From positions 372,001 to 436,000 of the forward strand of contig NZ_JAUQSW010000001.1 in NCBI RefSeq assembly GCF_030581075.1: DNA of 64,000 nucleotides, in the 5' to 3' direction. The stretch comes from Hymenobacter cheonanensis. GTDB taxonomy: Bacteria; Bacteroidota; Bacteroidia; Cytophagales; Hymenobacteraceae. The translations under genes were made by a program, and so were the position numbers. The notes beneath the pieces are model-generated. The model ran no database searches and was not told the origin of the DNA. It saw only the letters and a program-made list of their open reading frames with translations. Below are positions 7,951-16,743 of this stretch, one piece after another (the first letter of the stretch is position 1; the number at the start of each line of letters is the position of its first letter).

Positions 7951-9432
7951 ATGTCCTTAAAAACCCAAATTCGCCTGGGCGTCTTCATTATGCTGGGGCT
8001 GCTGCTGAGCCTGGGCAGCTACGTCGTTTTCACTATCCACCAGCTCGAAACAGAAACGCCCAGCGTCCAGCAAGCCAACGCGCTGGCCGCGCAGCGGGCC
8101 GTATACTTATTTCTGGCCATCAGCACCCTGATGGGCATCGTGCTGATGGTGCGGCTGCCGCGCCTCGTCACGCGCCCGCTCACGCGTCTCACCGCCGACG
8201 TGGAGCGCGTGGCTGCGCCCGGCCCCGTAACGCGCGTGGCCGTGACCAAAAACAACGAAGTGGGCTCGGTAGCCGCGGCCGTAAACCGCGTGCTGCGCCA
8301 GGCCGAAGACGAGCGCCGCGCCACCCTGGCCGAGCTGATTACCCAGCGCAACCGCACCGATAGCCTCGTGCGCGGGCTCGATGAGGGCCTGCTGCTCATC
8401 GACCAGCACGGCCTCATTGTGCTGGCCAACCCCGTGGCCTGCCTGCTGCTGGGCCAGCCCGCCAAAGCGCTGCTCGACCAGCCCGCCGCCGCCGTGGCTA
8501 GCCACAACGAGATGCTGCGCGAGTGGCTGCGCGCCCTCGATGCGCCCGCCGCTAGCCCCGCCCCTGATGGCGCGGCCGAGGCCAGCCGCCCGGCCGGCCC
8601 GGTTTTTAGGGTGCGGCCGCACGGCGAGAATTTGCACTACCAGCTCACGGTGAGCGAGGTGACGGAGCTGAACGAGGAGCTGAAAAAGGCGGTGCCGGCG
8701 GGCCACGTTTTTTGCCTGCGCGATGTGTCGGCCTTCAAGAACCTCGACCAGGTGAAGTCGGAGTTTCTGGCCACCATCTCGCACGAGCTGAAAACACCCC
8801 TGGCCAGCATCAACCTGAGTCTGATGCTGATGCAGGACGAGCGCCTCGACGCCGCCCGGCGCCAGGAAATAGCGGGTGGCATCCGCTCCGAAACGCAGCG
8901 GCTGCTGGGCATGGTGGGCCAGCTCATCGAAGTTTCGCGCCTCGATGCGGGCAAGGAAATTCGCCTCAACCTGGCGCCCGTGGCCCTGCCCGAGGTGGTG
9001 CGCTACGCCACCGATATTGTACGCGCCCAGCTCACCGACAAGGCCCTGCGCCTGGCCGTGCACCTGGCCGAGCCCCTGCCCTGCGCCCAGGCCGACGTCG
9101 AAAAAACCACCTGGGTGCTTATCAATTTGCTTTCCAACGCCATTCGCTACTCGCCGCACGGCGCGGCGCTCACCATCCGGGTGGTGCCCTGGGGCGAGAT
9201 GGTGCAGCTGAGCGTGGAAGACGAGGGCCCGGGCATTGCCAAGGAGTATCACCAGCGCATTTTTCAGCGCTTTGGCGGGGTGCTGGGGCCGGCCGGGCAG
9301 CAGCGCGGCAGCTCGGGGCTGGGCCTGAGCATCAGCCGCGAGTTTATCACGGCGCAGGGCGGGCAGCTGTGGGTGGAAAGCCAGCCGGGCGCGGGCAGCT
9401 GCTTCACCTTCACGCTGCCGATGGCGGGGTAA
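7951..9432 (+). CDS. Membrane sensor histidine kinase (HAMP-PAS-HisKA-HATPase)
   Basis: The 493-residue kinase has two N-terminal transmembrane helices separated by only about 25 residues, then a HAMP region and a PAS domain (GLDEGLLLIDQHGLIVLANP). HisKA carries the phospho-His in ATISHELKTPLASI, and the ATPase domain has LLSNAIRYS (N box), DEGPGI and SGLGLSI (G boxes). The tiny extracytoplasmic loop implies sensing in the membrane or through PAS, as in KinB/PhoR-like kinases. It may phosphorylate the sigma54 regulator at 5440. A TTACTTTG element at 7918-7925 lies 25 bases before the start. The palindrome at 9449 ends the unit. Confidence 0.88.
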   Translation: MSLKTQIRLGVFIMLGLLLSLGSYVVFTIHQLETETPSVQQANALAAQRAVYLFLAISTLMGIVLMVRLPRLVTRPLTRLTADVERVAAPGPVTRVAVTKNNEVGSVAAAVNRVLRQAEDERRATLAELITQRNRTDSLVRGLDEGLLLIDQHGLIVLANPVACLLLGQPAKALLDQPAAAVASHNEMLREWLRALDAPAASPAPDGAAEASRPAGPVFRVRPHGENLHYQLTVSEVTELNEELKKAVPAGHVFCLRDVSAFKNLDQVKSEFLATISHELKTPLASINLSLMLMQDERLDAARRQEIAGGIRSETQRLLGMVGQLIEVSRLDAGKEIRLNLAPVALPEVVRYATDIVRAQLTDKALRLAVHLAEPLPCAQADVEKTTWVLINLLSNAIRYSPHGAALTIRVVPWGEMVQLSVEDEGPGIAKEYHQRIFQRFGGVLGPAGQQRGSSGLGLSISREFITAQGGQLWVESQPGAGSCFTFTLPMAG

Positions 9433-9448
9433 CAAGCGTGGAAACAAC

Positions 9449-9507
9449 CTATCAAAAAACGGCCGTCATACTGCGCGCCACGCAGCATGACGGCCGTTTT
9501 TTGATAG
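9449..9507. terminator. Perfect palindrome, probable bidirectional terminator
   Basis: A hairpin with arms CTATCAAAAAACGGCCGTCAT and complement lies between convergent genes, with an A-run on one side and a T-run on the other, so it can terminate both. The inner CGGCCGTCAT...ATGACGGCCG resembles the outer end of class A repeats, so it may be a shortened copy. Confidence 0.75.
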
Positions 9508-9514
9508 GCAACTA

Positions 9515-9949
9515 TTACGCCGCCGCGGGGCTAGCCTGGCAGCTTTGGCACTGCATGAGCCAGGCTGTAAGGGAACCTTCTTCGGAGAAGAACGCTACCC
9601 GGCCGGGGCCGGCGGTGGGCGTGCCTAGCTGGGCCAGCAGGCTGGGCGTGAGCAAGTAGCCCAGGCACACGGGGCCATCGAGGCGCAGCGCCGCACTTGG
9701 CAAAAACTCGGCAGTCACCCAGTTGCGGTCGGCCTCTTCGGGAGCGTTGCGGCTGCGCAAATCGACCTTCCAGCACGCGCAATTTACTTCCCGGGCCAGG
9801 CGCAGCATGGCATAGTAGCCCTGCCGCAGCTCGGCCCCGGATACTGGCCGGCGCCAGCGCGCCACCAGCAGCTGCACATCGGGGCGGTAGCGCAGCTCCA
9901 GAAAATCGGCTTCTTGCTGGAGGTAGTTGGAGGTGGGCACGGCAGTCAT
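9515..9949 (-). CDS. Hypothetical protein, STAS-like in character
   Basis: The protein has about 144 residues with no signal peptide. The pattern of short strands and helices (LQLLVARWRRPVSG-like strand, YYAMLRLAREVN helix, CWKVDLRSRN strand) recalls SpoIIAA/STAS-like proteins common in Hymenobacter-type genomes, but there is no diagnostic motif and I do not assign a function. I chose ATG at 9949 over an upstream in-frame TTG. It is convergent with the histidine kinase and shares the palindrome at 9449 as terminator. Confidence 0.65.
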   Translation of the reverse strand: MTAVPTSNYLQQEADFLELRYRPDVQLLVARWRRPVSGAELRQGYYAMLRLAREVNCACWKVDLRSRNAPEEADRNWVTAEFLPSAALRLDGPVCLGYLLTPSLLAQLGTPTAGPGRVAFFSEEGSLTAWLMQCQSCQASPAAA

Positions 9950-10149
9950 AGGATACAAGAATTAAGACTACTAGGCAGAGGTGGTTTCGACGGCGAAGGT
10001 TGCCCGAGGTTTAGTCGGATGGGCGCTTTGTTCGGCCGGTGGCGGGGCTTTCTAGACCAATGGGGTGTTTTGTTCGGATGCTGCTGGCACTAAACTAGGC
10101 GCACAAGCTGTAGCCTGCGTGAGGCCCGGCCACTACCGGCCCGGCCGGC

Positions 10150-10157
10150 TTACTTTG
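10150..10157 (+). promoter_or_regulatory. Bacteroidota -7-type element before pullulanase
   Basis: TTACTTTG resembles the TAnnTTTG consensus and ends only five bases before the ATG at 10163, implying a very short or absent 5' leader. Confidence 0.5.
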
Positions 10158-10162
10158 CCCGT

Positions 10163-12226
10163 ATGATTCGTCGCGTTTTGCCCCTGCTGCTCGGGTTTTC
10201 CAGTGTGCTGCCAGCCGCGCTGGCCCAAACCTCCCCCAAAATCAAAACCAAGCCTACCACCGCCGCCCCGGCCGGCTACCCCGATGCCGCCCGCTACCCG
10301 CTCAGCCAGTACCCCTTTTACCAGGGCCCCGATTTGGGACTGACCTTCGACCGCGAGGGCCAGGGCACGCTGCGCGTGTGGGCGCCCACCGCCGAGGCCC
10401 TGCGCCTGCGCCTCTACGCGGCCGGGGCGGGCGGCGCGGCCGTGGCCACCCACCAGCTAGCCCGCAGCACCAGCGGCACCTGGACGCTGGCCTTGCCGGC
10501 CGGCACCACGGGCTTCTACACCGTGCAGGCCACCATAGCCGGCCGCACAATGGCCGAAGTAGCCGACCCCTACGCTCGTGCCGTGGGCGTGAACGGCCAC
10601 CGCGGCGCCTGGCTCAACCCCGCCCTGGCTAGCCCCGCCGGCTGGGCCGAAGACCTGCGCCCCAAAATGGGCGCGCCCACCGGCATCGTGATTGGCGAGG
10701 TGAGCGTGCGCGACCTCTCGGCCGACCCGCAGTCGGGCATCAAAAACAAGGGCAAGTACCTGGGCCTGACCGAGCCGGGCACCACCGGGCGGGGGGGCGT
10801 GCGCACCGGCCTCAGCCACTTGCAGGAACTGGGCGTGACGCACGTGCACCTGCTGCCCGTCAACGATTTCGCGGCCATTGATGAGAGCCAGCCGGCTAGC
10901 CCCACGCGCTACAGCTGGGGCTACGACCCGCTTAATTATTTCGTGCCCGAGGGCTCGTATGCTACCTCGGCTACCGACCCGGCGGCGCGCATCCGCGAGT
11001 TTAAGCAGGCCGTGCAGAGCCTGCACGACCACCAGCTGCGCGTGGTGGCCGATGTGGTGTTCAACCACGTGGCCGACGCCGGCACCAGCGCCTTCGAGCA
11101 GCTCGTGCCCGGCTACTACTTCCGCCATGAGGCCGACGGCAAGCTCGCCAACGCCACCGCCTGCGGCAACGAGGTGGCCTCCGAGCGACCCATGGTGCGC
11201 AAGCTCATCGTGGATGCCGTGAGCCACTGGGCCCGCGAGTACCACGTCGATGGCTTCCGATTCGACCTCATGGGCGTGCTCGATTTGGAAACGATGCGCG
11301 CCGTGCGCGTGGCCCTCGACCAGCAGGACCACAGCATTTTCGTGTATGGCGAGGGCTGGGCGGCCGGGGCTAGCCCCCTGCCCGAAAGCCAACGCGCCGT
11401 GAAGACCAACGTGCTGCGCCTCGACCGCATCGCCGCCTTCGGCGACGAACTGCGCGATGGCGTGAAGGGCCACTATGCGCACCAGGCCGAGGCCGGCTTC
11501 GTGGGCGGCCAGCCGGGCCTGGAAGAGAGCGTGAAGTTCGGCATCGTGGCCGCCACCCAGCACCCGCAACTCGATTACGCTAAGGTCAACTACAGCAAGG
11601 CGCCCTGGGCTAGCCAGCCGGGCCAGGCCATCAGCTATGTGGCCTGCCACGACGACCGCGTGCTCTGGGACAAGCTCACCATTGCCAACCCCACTGCTAC
11701 CGAGCAGGAGCTGATTCAGATGGATGCGCTGTGCAATACCATCGTGTTCACGTCGCAGGGTGTGCCTTTTCTGCCCCTCGGCGACGAGTTTTTGCGCACC
11801 AAAAAGGGCTCGTCCAACTCCTACAACCTGCCCGATAGCGTGAACCAGCTCGACTGGGGCCGCAAGGCGCAGTACCGGGCCGTGTTTGCCTTCTACCGCC
11901 AGCTGCTGGCCCTGCGCAAGGCGCACCCCGCCTTCCGCCTGCCCAGCCAGGAACTGATTGCGCAGCACCTGGAGTTTTTGCCCGGCCTGCCCGCCGGCAC
12001 CATCGGCTACCAGCTCAAAAACCACGCTGGCGGCGATGCCTGGCAAACCATTACGGTGCTCTTCAACGGCCTGCGCCAGCCAGCTACGGTGCCGGTGCCG
12101 GCCGGCAGCTACAAGGTGGTGCTGCGCGGCCTGGACATCAACCAAAACGGCCTCGGCGAGCCGCTGGCGGCCGGCGCAGCCGGCGTGCCGCTAGCCCCCA
12201 CCTCGGCGCTGGTGCTGGTGCAGTAG
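10163..12226 (+). CDS. pulA: Type I pullulanase (GH13), secreted
   Basis: This 687-residue enzyme hydrolyses alpha-1,6 branches in pullulan, glycogen or starch. It has a signal peptide (about 1-22, ending ALAQ), a CBM48-like beta domain (FDREGQGTLRVWAPTAEAL) and a GH13 barrel. The pullulanase signature YSWGYDPLNYFVPEGSY is present, with nucleophile Asp in VDGFRFDLMG, acid/base Glu in YGEGWA and the third acid in ACHDD. It lacks the extra N-terminal modules of larger pullulanases. No PUL-type susCD pair is adjacent, so it appears to act as a stand-alone periplasmic or exported debranching enzyme. Confidence 0.92.
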   Translation: MIRRVLPLLLGFSSVLPAALAQTSPKIKTKPTTAAPAGYPDAARYPLSQYPFYQGPDLGLTFDREGQGTLRVWAPTAEALRLRLYAAGAGGAAVATHQLARSTSGTWTLALPAGTTGFYTVQATIAGRTMAEVADPYARAVGVNGHRGAWLNPALASPAGWAEDLRPKMGAPTGIVIGEVSVRDLSADPQSGIKNKGKYLGLTEPGTTGRGGVRTGLSHLQELGVTHVHLLPVNDFAAIDESQPASPTRYSWGYDPLNYFVPEGSYATSATDPAARIREFKQAVQSLHDHQLRVVADVVFNHVADAGTSAFEQLVPGYYFRHEADGKLANATACGNEVASERPMVRKLIVDAVSHWAREYHVDGFRFDLMGVLDLETMRAVRVALDQQDHSIFVYGEGWAAGASPLPESQRAVKTNVLRLDRIAAFGDELRDGVKGHYAHQAEAGFVGGQPGLEESVKFGIVAATQHPQLDYAKVNYSKAPWASQPGQAISYVACHDDRVLWDKLTIANPTATEQELIQMDALCNTIVFTSQGVPFLPLGDEFLRTKKGSSNSYNLPDSVNQLDWGRKAQYRAVFAFYRQLLALRKAHPAFRLPSQELIAQHLEFLPGLPAGTIGYQLKNHAGGDAWQTITVLFNGLRQPATVPVPAGSYKVVLRGLDINQNGLGEPLAAGAAGVPLAPTSALVLVQ

Positions 12227-12253
12227 CGGATAAACATCGGTGGTCGTCCACCG

Positions 12254-12371
12254 CGCCAAACCTCACCCCCGGCCCCTCTCCTTGGGGAGAGGGGAGCCAC
12301 GGCGGCGCTCGGGTGCTCAATCGTCAGGCTCCCCTCTCCCCAAGGAGAGGGGCCGGGGGTGAGGTTTGGCG
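12254..12371. repeat. Inverted repeat, class B, between convergent genes
   Basis: Arms of about 45 bases starting CGCCAAACCTCACCCCCGGC are almost perfectly complementary. The centre has CGGCGCTCGGGTGCTCAATCG. It separates pulA from the convergent cytochrome gene and may terminate both. Related copies are at 698 and 3596. Confidence 0.9.
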
Positions 12372-12380
12372 TTGAGTTAG

Positions 12381-12917
12381 CTATCGGGAAGCCACGGTGC
12401 CGCTAGGCGACACGCCAGAGCTAGGGCCGTTTCCCTCCTGCGAAGTCACCCAGGCCATGATGCTTTTGATTTCCTTATCTGACAATTGCGGGAAAGCGGG
12501 CATCTGCTGCTTGCCATTATCCTCGAACAGCTTCACGGCGTACTCGTCGCCGCTGGCAATGACCTTGCTGGAATTGTGGACCCAGGAAACAATCCACGCA
12601 ATTGTGCGCCGCTTGGTGATGCTGGCCAGCGCCGGGCCCACTACCTTATCATTCACGGCGTGGCACTGGGCGCAATTATTTTTGAATAAGGCGTCGCCCT
12701 CGGCAATAGCCGCAGCCTCTTCGGCCGAGGCGGGCACGTAGGCCACGGCTACGGGGCGGGCGGCGCTGCTATCGGCGGGCATTTGCTGCGCGGCAACGTC
12801 CCCTTCGGCGGGCGCCAGGCTCACCAGCCCGCCCACATTCAGCGCCAAAAACCCAATCAGCAAAATGATGAGGCCCATTCCGAAGGTGAGGGCAAAGGCA
12901 GCCGGGTTCGTGCGCAT
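12381..12917 (-). CDS. Membrane-anchored monohaem cytochrome c
   Basis: The 178-residue protein has an N-terminal transmembrane helix (about 8-32, FALTFGMGLIILLIGFLAL), a flexible linker, then a class I cytochrome c domain. Haem attachment is at CAQCH (about residue 82). The likely axial Met is in QQMPAFPQLSD, followed by the helix KEIKSIMAWV. It would face the periplasm and shuttle electrons to or from respiratory complexes. No oxidase genes are adjacent. The tail after the domain is low-complexity Ser/Gly. Confidence 0.88.
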   Translation of the reverse strand: MRTNPAAFALTFGMGLIILLIGFLALNVGGLVSLAPAEGDVAAQQMPADSSAARPVAVAYVPASAEEAAAIAEGDALFKNNCAQCHAVNDKVVGPALASITKRRTIAWIVSWVHNSSKVIASGDEYAVKLFEDNGKQQMPAFPQLSDKEIKSIMAWVTSQEGNGPSSGVSPSGTVASR

Positions 12918-13033
12918 GGCAGTGAGGCAGTTAAATGAATAGAAAAGTCCTGGGTTAGAACTGCTGAGCCCGGCTTTTGCTTACTGAAAAAGCAGTTTTT
13001 TTCAGAAAATATTCACGCCCGGCGGCGGCCCGG

Positions 13034-14347
13034 CTAGCGCACCTGCCGGCCCTTCCAGCGGTAGCCCTGGCGGCGCTGCCCGGCCAGCCCTACGGCCACG
13101 GCATACGGCGCGTACAGCAGCTGCAAAGGCAGCAGCCAGGCCAGCCAGCGGCGGCGGCGCAGCAGGCCCAGCAGGGGCCACAGCAGCCAGGCATCGGCCC
13201 CCAGCTTGAGCAGCCAGCCGGCCAGCGCCCACGGCCGCAGCGCCGGCCAGGCCAGCGCCAGGGCTAGCCCCAGGGCCAGGCTCACATTGGCCCCCACCAC
13301 CAGCAGGGCCAGCTGGCGCGGGGCGGCCGGGCGGTAGTGCGGAAACTTGCTGGCCCAGCGCACCCGCTGCCGCAGCAGCGCCCGTAGCGTGGCCGGCGCG
13401 GGCGTGTCTACCACGGCCTCGGGCCGGGCCAGGAAGCACACCCCGGCCGGGTAGCGCTGATGGATTTTATGGAGCAAAAACTCGTCGTCGCCGCTGGCCA
13501 GGCCCAGGTTGTCGGCGTAGCCGCCCACGGCGTGAAACGTGGCGCGGCGGTAGGCCAGGTTGGCGCCGTTGCACATGGTGGGCCGGCCCCGGGCGATGCA
13601 GCCCGCCCCCACCCCCACCAGCCCGGCAAACTCCAGCCCCAGCAGCCCATCAAACCAGGCGCCGCCCGGCGTGAGGCGCACCGGCCCGCTGATAAAATGC
13701 AGCGCGGGCTGGCTAGCCAGCCGCGCGGCGTAGGCGGCCAGCCAGCCGGGCGCGGGGTGGCAGTCGGCATCGGTGCCCACCACCCAGGGGGCGCGGGCCA
13801 GGGCCTCGGCGGCGGCCAGGGCCGCCTTTTTGCCGGTGTGGCCGGGCGGCAGGCTAACGAGGCGCAGGGCAAAGGGCGCGGTGCGGGCGGCGGCCTGCAC
13901 CAGCGCGGCCGTGCCGTCGGCGGAGTGGTCGTCGGCCACGAGCACTTCAAAAAGCGCCGGAGCCAGGGTTTGCCGGCGCAGGGCGGCCAGCAGGTGCGGC
14001 AGGGCGGCGGCCTCGTCGCGGGCGGCGATGAGCACGGAAAAGAGCGGGGCGGCCTGCCCGGAGGCCGGCGCCGGGCTGGTCAGGAGCGAATTTGCCTTAG
14101 CCGGGGTCGGCTGTGCCTTAGCTAAGGCAGTTTCGGTCTTAGCTAAGGCTGATTGTGTGCTAGCTAAGGCAGTTTCGGTCTTAGCTAAGGCTGATTGTGT
14201 GCTAGCTAAGGCAGTTTCGGTCTTAGCTACGCCTGCTTCAGGGCTGGCCGCCGCGCCTGCCTGCCCCAGCCCCGCCCGCAGCCAGGCCCACACGGCCGCG
14301 TACAGCGCCGGCATTACCAGCAAGAGTAGCCCTGGCCCCGCGCCCAT
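13034..14347 (-). CDS. Membrane glycosyltransferase family 2
   Basis: This GT-A fold enzyme of about 437 residues has one N-terminal helix, a low-complexity spacer, the GT2 domain and three or four C-terminal transmembrane helices. Catalytic features are ADDHSADGT, the DXD-like GTDADCHP, GDDEFLLHK and QRVRWASK (Q/RxxRW type). The layout resembles processive or lipid-linked GT2 enzymes. The spacer (about residues 38-80) contains the 14-residue unit AKTETALASTQSAL repeated 2.5 times. ATG at 14347 was chosen; an upstream in-frame start would run into the preceding gene. Only one base separates it from the flippase-like gene at 14349, so they form an operon, probably for a surface glycan or glycolipid. 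Confidence 0.85.
   Translation of the reverse strand: MGAGPGLLLLVMPALYAAVWAWLRAGLGQAGAAASPEAGVAKTETALASTQSALAKTETALASTQSALAKTETALAKAQPTPAKANSLLTSPAPASGQAAPLFSVLIAARDEAAALPHLLAALRRQTLAPALFEVLVADDHSADGTAALVQAAARTAPFALRLVSLPPGHTGKKAALAAAEALARAPWVVGTDADCHPAPGWLAAYAARLASQPALHFISGPVRLTPGGAWFDGLLGLEFAGLVGVGAGCIARGRPTMCNGANLAYRRATFHAVGGYADNLGLASGDDEFLLHKIHQRYPAGVCFLARPEAVVDTPAPATLRALLRQRVRWASKFPHYRPAAPRQLALLVVGANVSLALGLALALAWPALRPWALAGWLLKLGADAWLLWPLLGLLRRRRWLAWLLPLQLLYAPYAVAVGLAGQRRQGYRWKGRQVR
14122..14226. repeat. Tandem 42-bp repeat inside the glycosyltransferase gene
   Basis: The unit is two related 21-base halves, CTAAGGCAGTTTCGGTCTTAG and a variant ending GATTGTGTGCTAG. Copies start at 14122, 14164 and 14206 (half copy). 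Each unit adds 14 residues in frame. A degenerate unit precedes it near 14090. Confidence 0.9.
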
Positions 14348-14348
14348 G

Positions 14349-15311
14349 CTAGCGCGGCTGCTTATCGCGCAGCACCCGCAGGCCGGGCAGCAGCAGCAAA
14401 CCCAGTGCGCTGGGCAGCGCAATGTTGATGACCCATAAGCTCAGGCTGGCACTGAGCACCGGCAGCGGCGCCTGGCCTAGCAGGCCAAACAGGTGCGTGG
14501 CCGACAGCTCGCGCACGCCCACATCGGCCAGGGCATTAAGTGAGGGCACCAGCGACTTGAACAGGAACGTACCCGCCACCGCCGCCACCGCCGGCCCTAG
14601 CCCCCCGCGCACCCCGTAGGCATACAGCAGCAGCAAAAACTGCCCGCAAAACACGGCGTAGCGCAGCCCCGAAATACCCAGCACCGCGTGCAGCTCCCGG
14701 GCGGTGTAGGTGGGCATCACGGCCAGGTAGCGCCGGAAGCGCCGCAGCGGCTTCACTAGCGCCAGGGCCGCCAGCAGCAGCCGCGAGCGGTAGAGCGGCA
14801 GCAGCGCCAGCGCGCCCACCAGCCCCGCTGCCACGGCCACGCCCGCCTGCGCCGCCGGGTAGCCCCCGAGGTAAAACTTCAGCAAAAAATACAGCAGCCC
14901 CGCCCCGCCCGCCAGCACGGTAGCCACCAGCTGCGCGTAGCGCCCCAAAAATACGGCCCCCACTGCCTCCAGCCGCCGCCGGCCGGGCAGCTCCAGGATG
15001 CGGGCGGCGTAGTCGCCCACCCTATTGGGGGTGGCAAAGCCCAGCGTGAGGCCCAGCAGCACCGCCCGCAGGCTGCGCCCAAAAGAGTGCCCGGGCTCCA
15101 GGTGCTGGGCTAGCCGCTGCCACTTCCAGGCCTCCAGGCCCCAGTTGAGGGGCACCAGGGCCAGGGCCAGCAGCACCGGCCCGCGCCCGGCCCCCGTGAG
15201 GGTGGCGGCCACCAGCCGGCGCCAGGCGGCGGCCGTGTCGGGGGCGGCAAACACCGAATGGTACAGCAGCCCCAGCGTGAGCAGGCTCACCCCGATTTTG
15301 GCCAGCAGCAC
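14349..15311 (-). CDS. Flippase-like / LPG-synthase-type membrane protein (UPF0104)
   Basis: The protein has about 320 residues and seven or eight hydrophobic segments, starting VLLAKIGVSLLTLGLLYHSV. Motifs such as GLTLGFATPNRVGDYAARI and LNALADVGVRELSATHLFGL fit the lysylphosphatidylglycerol synthetase transmembrane/AglD-like family. No bifunctional synthetase domain is fused, so a role in lipid or glycan translocation is more likely. The reading frame extends upstream over ruvC, but no ATG is credible there. GTG at 15311 is my best start, and a start a few codons earlier is possible. It is coupled to the GT2 gene and divergent from ruvC. Confidence 0.75.
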   Translation of the reverse strand: MLLAKIGVSLLTLGLLYHSVFAAPDTAAAWRRLVAATLTGAGRGPVLLALALVPLNWGLEAWKWQRLAQHLEPGHSFGRSLRAVLLGLTLGFATPNRVGDYAARILELPGRRRLEAVGAVFLGRYAQLVATVLAGGAGLLYFLLKFYLGGYPAAQAGVAVAAGLVGALALLPLYRSRLLLAALALVKPLRRFRRYLAVMPTYTARELHAVLGISGLRYAVFCGQFLLLLYAYGVRGGLGPAVAAVAGTFLFKSLVPSLNALADVGVRELSATHLFGLLGQAPLPVLSASLSLWVINIALPSALGLLLLPGLRVLRDKQPR

Positions 15312-15354
15312 CCAGCGCGGCCCGCGGCGGGGCGCCCGGGGCGGGGTTGGGGCG

Positions 15355-15362
15355 TAACTTTG
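15355..15362 (+). promoter_or_regulatory. TAnnTTTG element directly before ruvC
   Basis: TAACTTTG matches the Bacteroidota -7 consensus exactly and ends six bases before the ruvC ATG at 15369. Transcription from it would give a nearly leaderless mRNA. Confidence 0.6.
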
Positions 15363-15368
15363 AGCTAG

Positions 15369-16022
15369 ATGGCTGTTTCCCGCACCTTGCCCCCCTCCGC
15401 CCCCACCCAACGGCTGCCCCCCGCCGAGAAGGTTATCATGGGCGTCGACCCCGGCACCCAGATTATGGGCTACGCCGTGATTGAGGTGCGCGGCCAGCAC
15501 GTGCGGGTGCTGCAATACGACGTCATCAATATGAAGGCCCTGGGTACGAATCACGCCGTAAAGCTAAAGCGGATTTTCACCCGCATGCTGGAGCTGATTG
15601 ATGAGTTCCTGCCCGACGAGCTGGCCATTGAGGCGCCCTTCTACGGCGTAAACGTGCAGAGTATGCTGAAGCTGGGCCGGGCGCAGGGCGTGGCCATCGC
15701 GGCCTGCCTCTCGCGCGATATTCCGTTTGTGGAGTACGCCCCTACCAAGGTCAAGCAAGCCGTTACGGGCTCGGGCTCGGCCGATAAGGAGCAGGTAGCC
15801 CGCATGTTGCGCCAAACCCTGGAGCTGCCGCCCATCGAAGAAGCCCCCAAGTTTTTGGATGCTACCGATGCGCTGGCCGTGGCCCTGTGCCACCACTACC
15901 AGCAGGGCAACAACGTGAAGGCGGGCAGCAAAAGCTGGGGCAAGTTTTTGGAGGACAACCCCGGCCGCACGCTGGCTGCCACCACCACGCGCAAAAAGGC
16001 GGCTAGCCCCAAGCTGAAGTAG
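15369..16022 (+). CDS. ruvC: Crossover junction endodeoxyribonuclease RuvC
   Basis: RuvC resolves Holliday junctions with RuvAB. The 217-residue protein shows the acidic catalytic set: Asp27 in MGVDPGT, Glu in LAIEAPFYG, and the distal acidic residues in FLDATDALAVALCHH. SADKEQV fits the conserved helix. The start at 15369 gives a 22-residue extension compared with typical RuvC, which begins just before the first strand (alternative Met at residue 24). The C-terminal tail is basic (TTRKKAASPKLK). It is divergent from the flippase/glycosyltransferase pair. Confidence 0.93.
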   Translation: MAVSRTLPPSAPTQRLPPAEKVIMGVDPGTQIMGYAVIEVRGQHVRVLQYDVINMKALGTNHAVKLKRIFTRMLELIDEFLPDELAIEAPFYGVNVQSMLKLGRAQGVAIAACLSRDIPFVEYAPTKVKQAVTGSGSADKEQVARMLRQTLELPPIEEAPKFLDATDALAVALCHHYQQGNNVKAGSKSWGKFLEDNPGRTLAATTTRKKAASPKLK

Positions 16023-16118
16023 CTGCGCGCCACCACTGCTACTGAGCGCGTAATACCGGGCATTGGCTCACAAAAAGCGGCCGTTCGGCAGAATCGGTTT
16101 CGGAGTAAAAGTGGCTGA

Positions 16119-16134
16119 CTGTACATTTGTACAG
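16119..16134. promoter_or_regulatory. Short palindrome upstream of secreted protein gene
   Basis: CTGTACATTTGTACAG has 7-base arms and lies 58 bases before the ATG at 16193, a plausible operator position. No cognate regulator is identified. Confidence 0.4.
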
Positions 16135-16192
16135 GTCAAGTTTTTCTGCATAATGTGCAACTCGGCCCACTACCTTCCGTACTCGCTCTGCT

Positions 16193-16687
16193 ATGCTCTC
16201 TTTCACTGCTTCTTTCGCTAAGCTCCGCTTTTGCGCTATTGTCCTGCTAGCAGGGCGGCTGCTCATCAGCTCGGCCGCCGCAGCCCCCACCACCGACACG
16301 CACCCGCCGCTGGCTAAGCGCCAGCCCGTAGCGGCTACCAAGCCCAAAACCACCTTGCCAGCCACCGGCGGCAAGCAAACGGCTAGCCCGGCTCCGGCCG
16401 CCGCGCCCGTGGCCAGCGTGCTGGTGGCCGCCCCCGAGGCCCCCCAAACCGTGCAGCTCAAGGGCATTGTGCTGGCCCCCAATGGCCAGCCCTGCGCCGG
16501 GGCCAGCGTGTACCCCGCCGGCGCGCCGCGCCAGCTCGTCGTTACGGATGCCCAGGGCGCTTTCACGCTGCCGGTGCCGGCCAGCGGGCCCCTGTCGCTG
16601 CGCGTCGAGTACTTTGGCGAGGGCAGCAGCCGGGTGGAAGTGCTCTCGCCGGGTTCCGGGCCGCTGCGCATTACGCTTGGCAAATAG
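16193..16687 (+). CDS. Secreted carboxypeptidase-regulatory-like domain protein, copy 1
   Basis: The 164-residue protein has a signal peptide (about 1-31, ending SSAAAA), a Pro/Ala/Lys-rich linker and a C-terminal beta-sandwich (VQLKGIVLAPNGQPCAGASV to LRVEYFGEG) typical of CarboxypepD_reg/CNA-B-like folds. A paralogue follows at 16988 with the same architecture. The domain often occurs at the N terminus of TonB receptors; here it is free-standing, so function is unknown. A strong terminator follows at 16708. Confidence 0.75.
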   Translation: MLSFTASFAKLRFCAIVLLAGRLLISSAAAAPTTDTHPPLAKRQPVAATKPKTTLPATGGKQTASPAPAAAPVASVLVAAPEAPQTVQLKGIVLAPNGQPCAGASVYPAGAPRQLVVTDAQGAFTLPVPASGPLSLRVEYFGEGSSRVEVLSPGSGPLRITLGK

Positions 16688-16707
16688 CCGTCGGCCCGCC
16701 CCTTCAC

Positions 16708-16743
16708 AAACCCTTCTTTTCCGGCGGAAAGAAGGGCTTTTTT
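16708..16743 (+). terminator. Rho-independent terminator
   Basis: The stem CCCTTCTTT / AAAGAAGGG with loop TCCGGCGG is followed by CTTTTTT, directly after the gene at 16193. Confidence 0.85.

Noticed and set aside
12977..13267. A plus-strand Gln/Pro/Ala-rich ORF opposite the glycosyltransferase
   Set aside because: Antisense shadow with no signal, motif or start context.
16039..16707. A minus-strand ORF over the first secreted paralogue
   Set aside because: Low complexity, and it would run through the promoter and terminator of the plus-strand gene.
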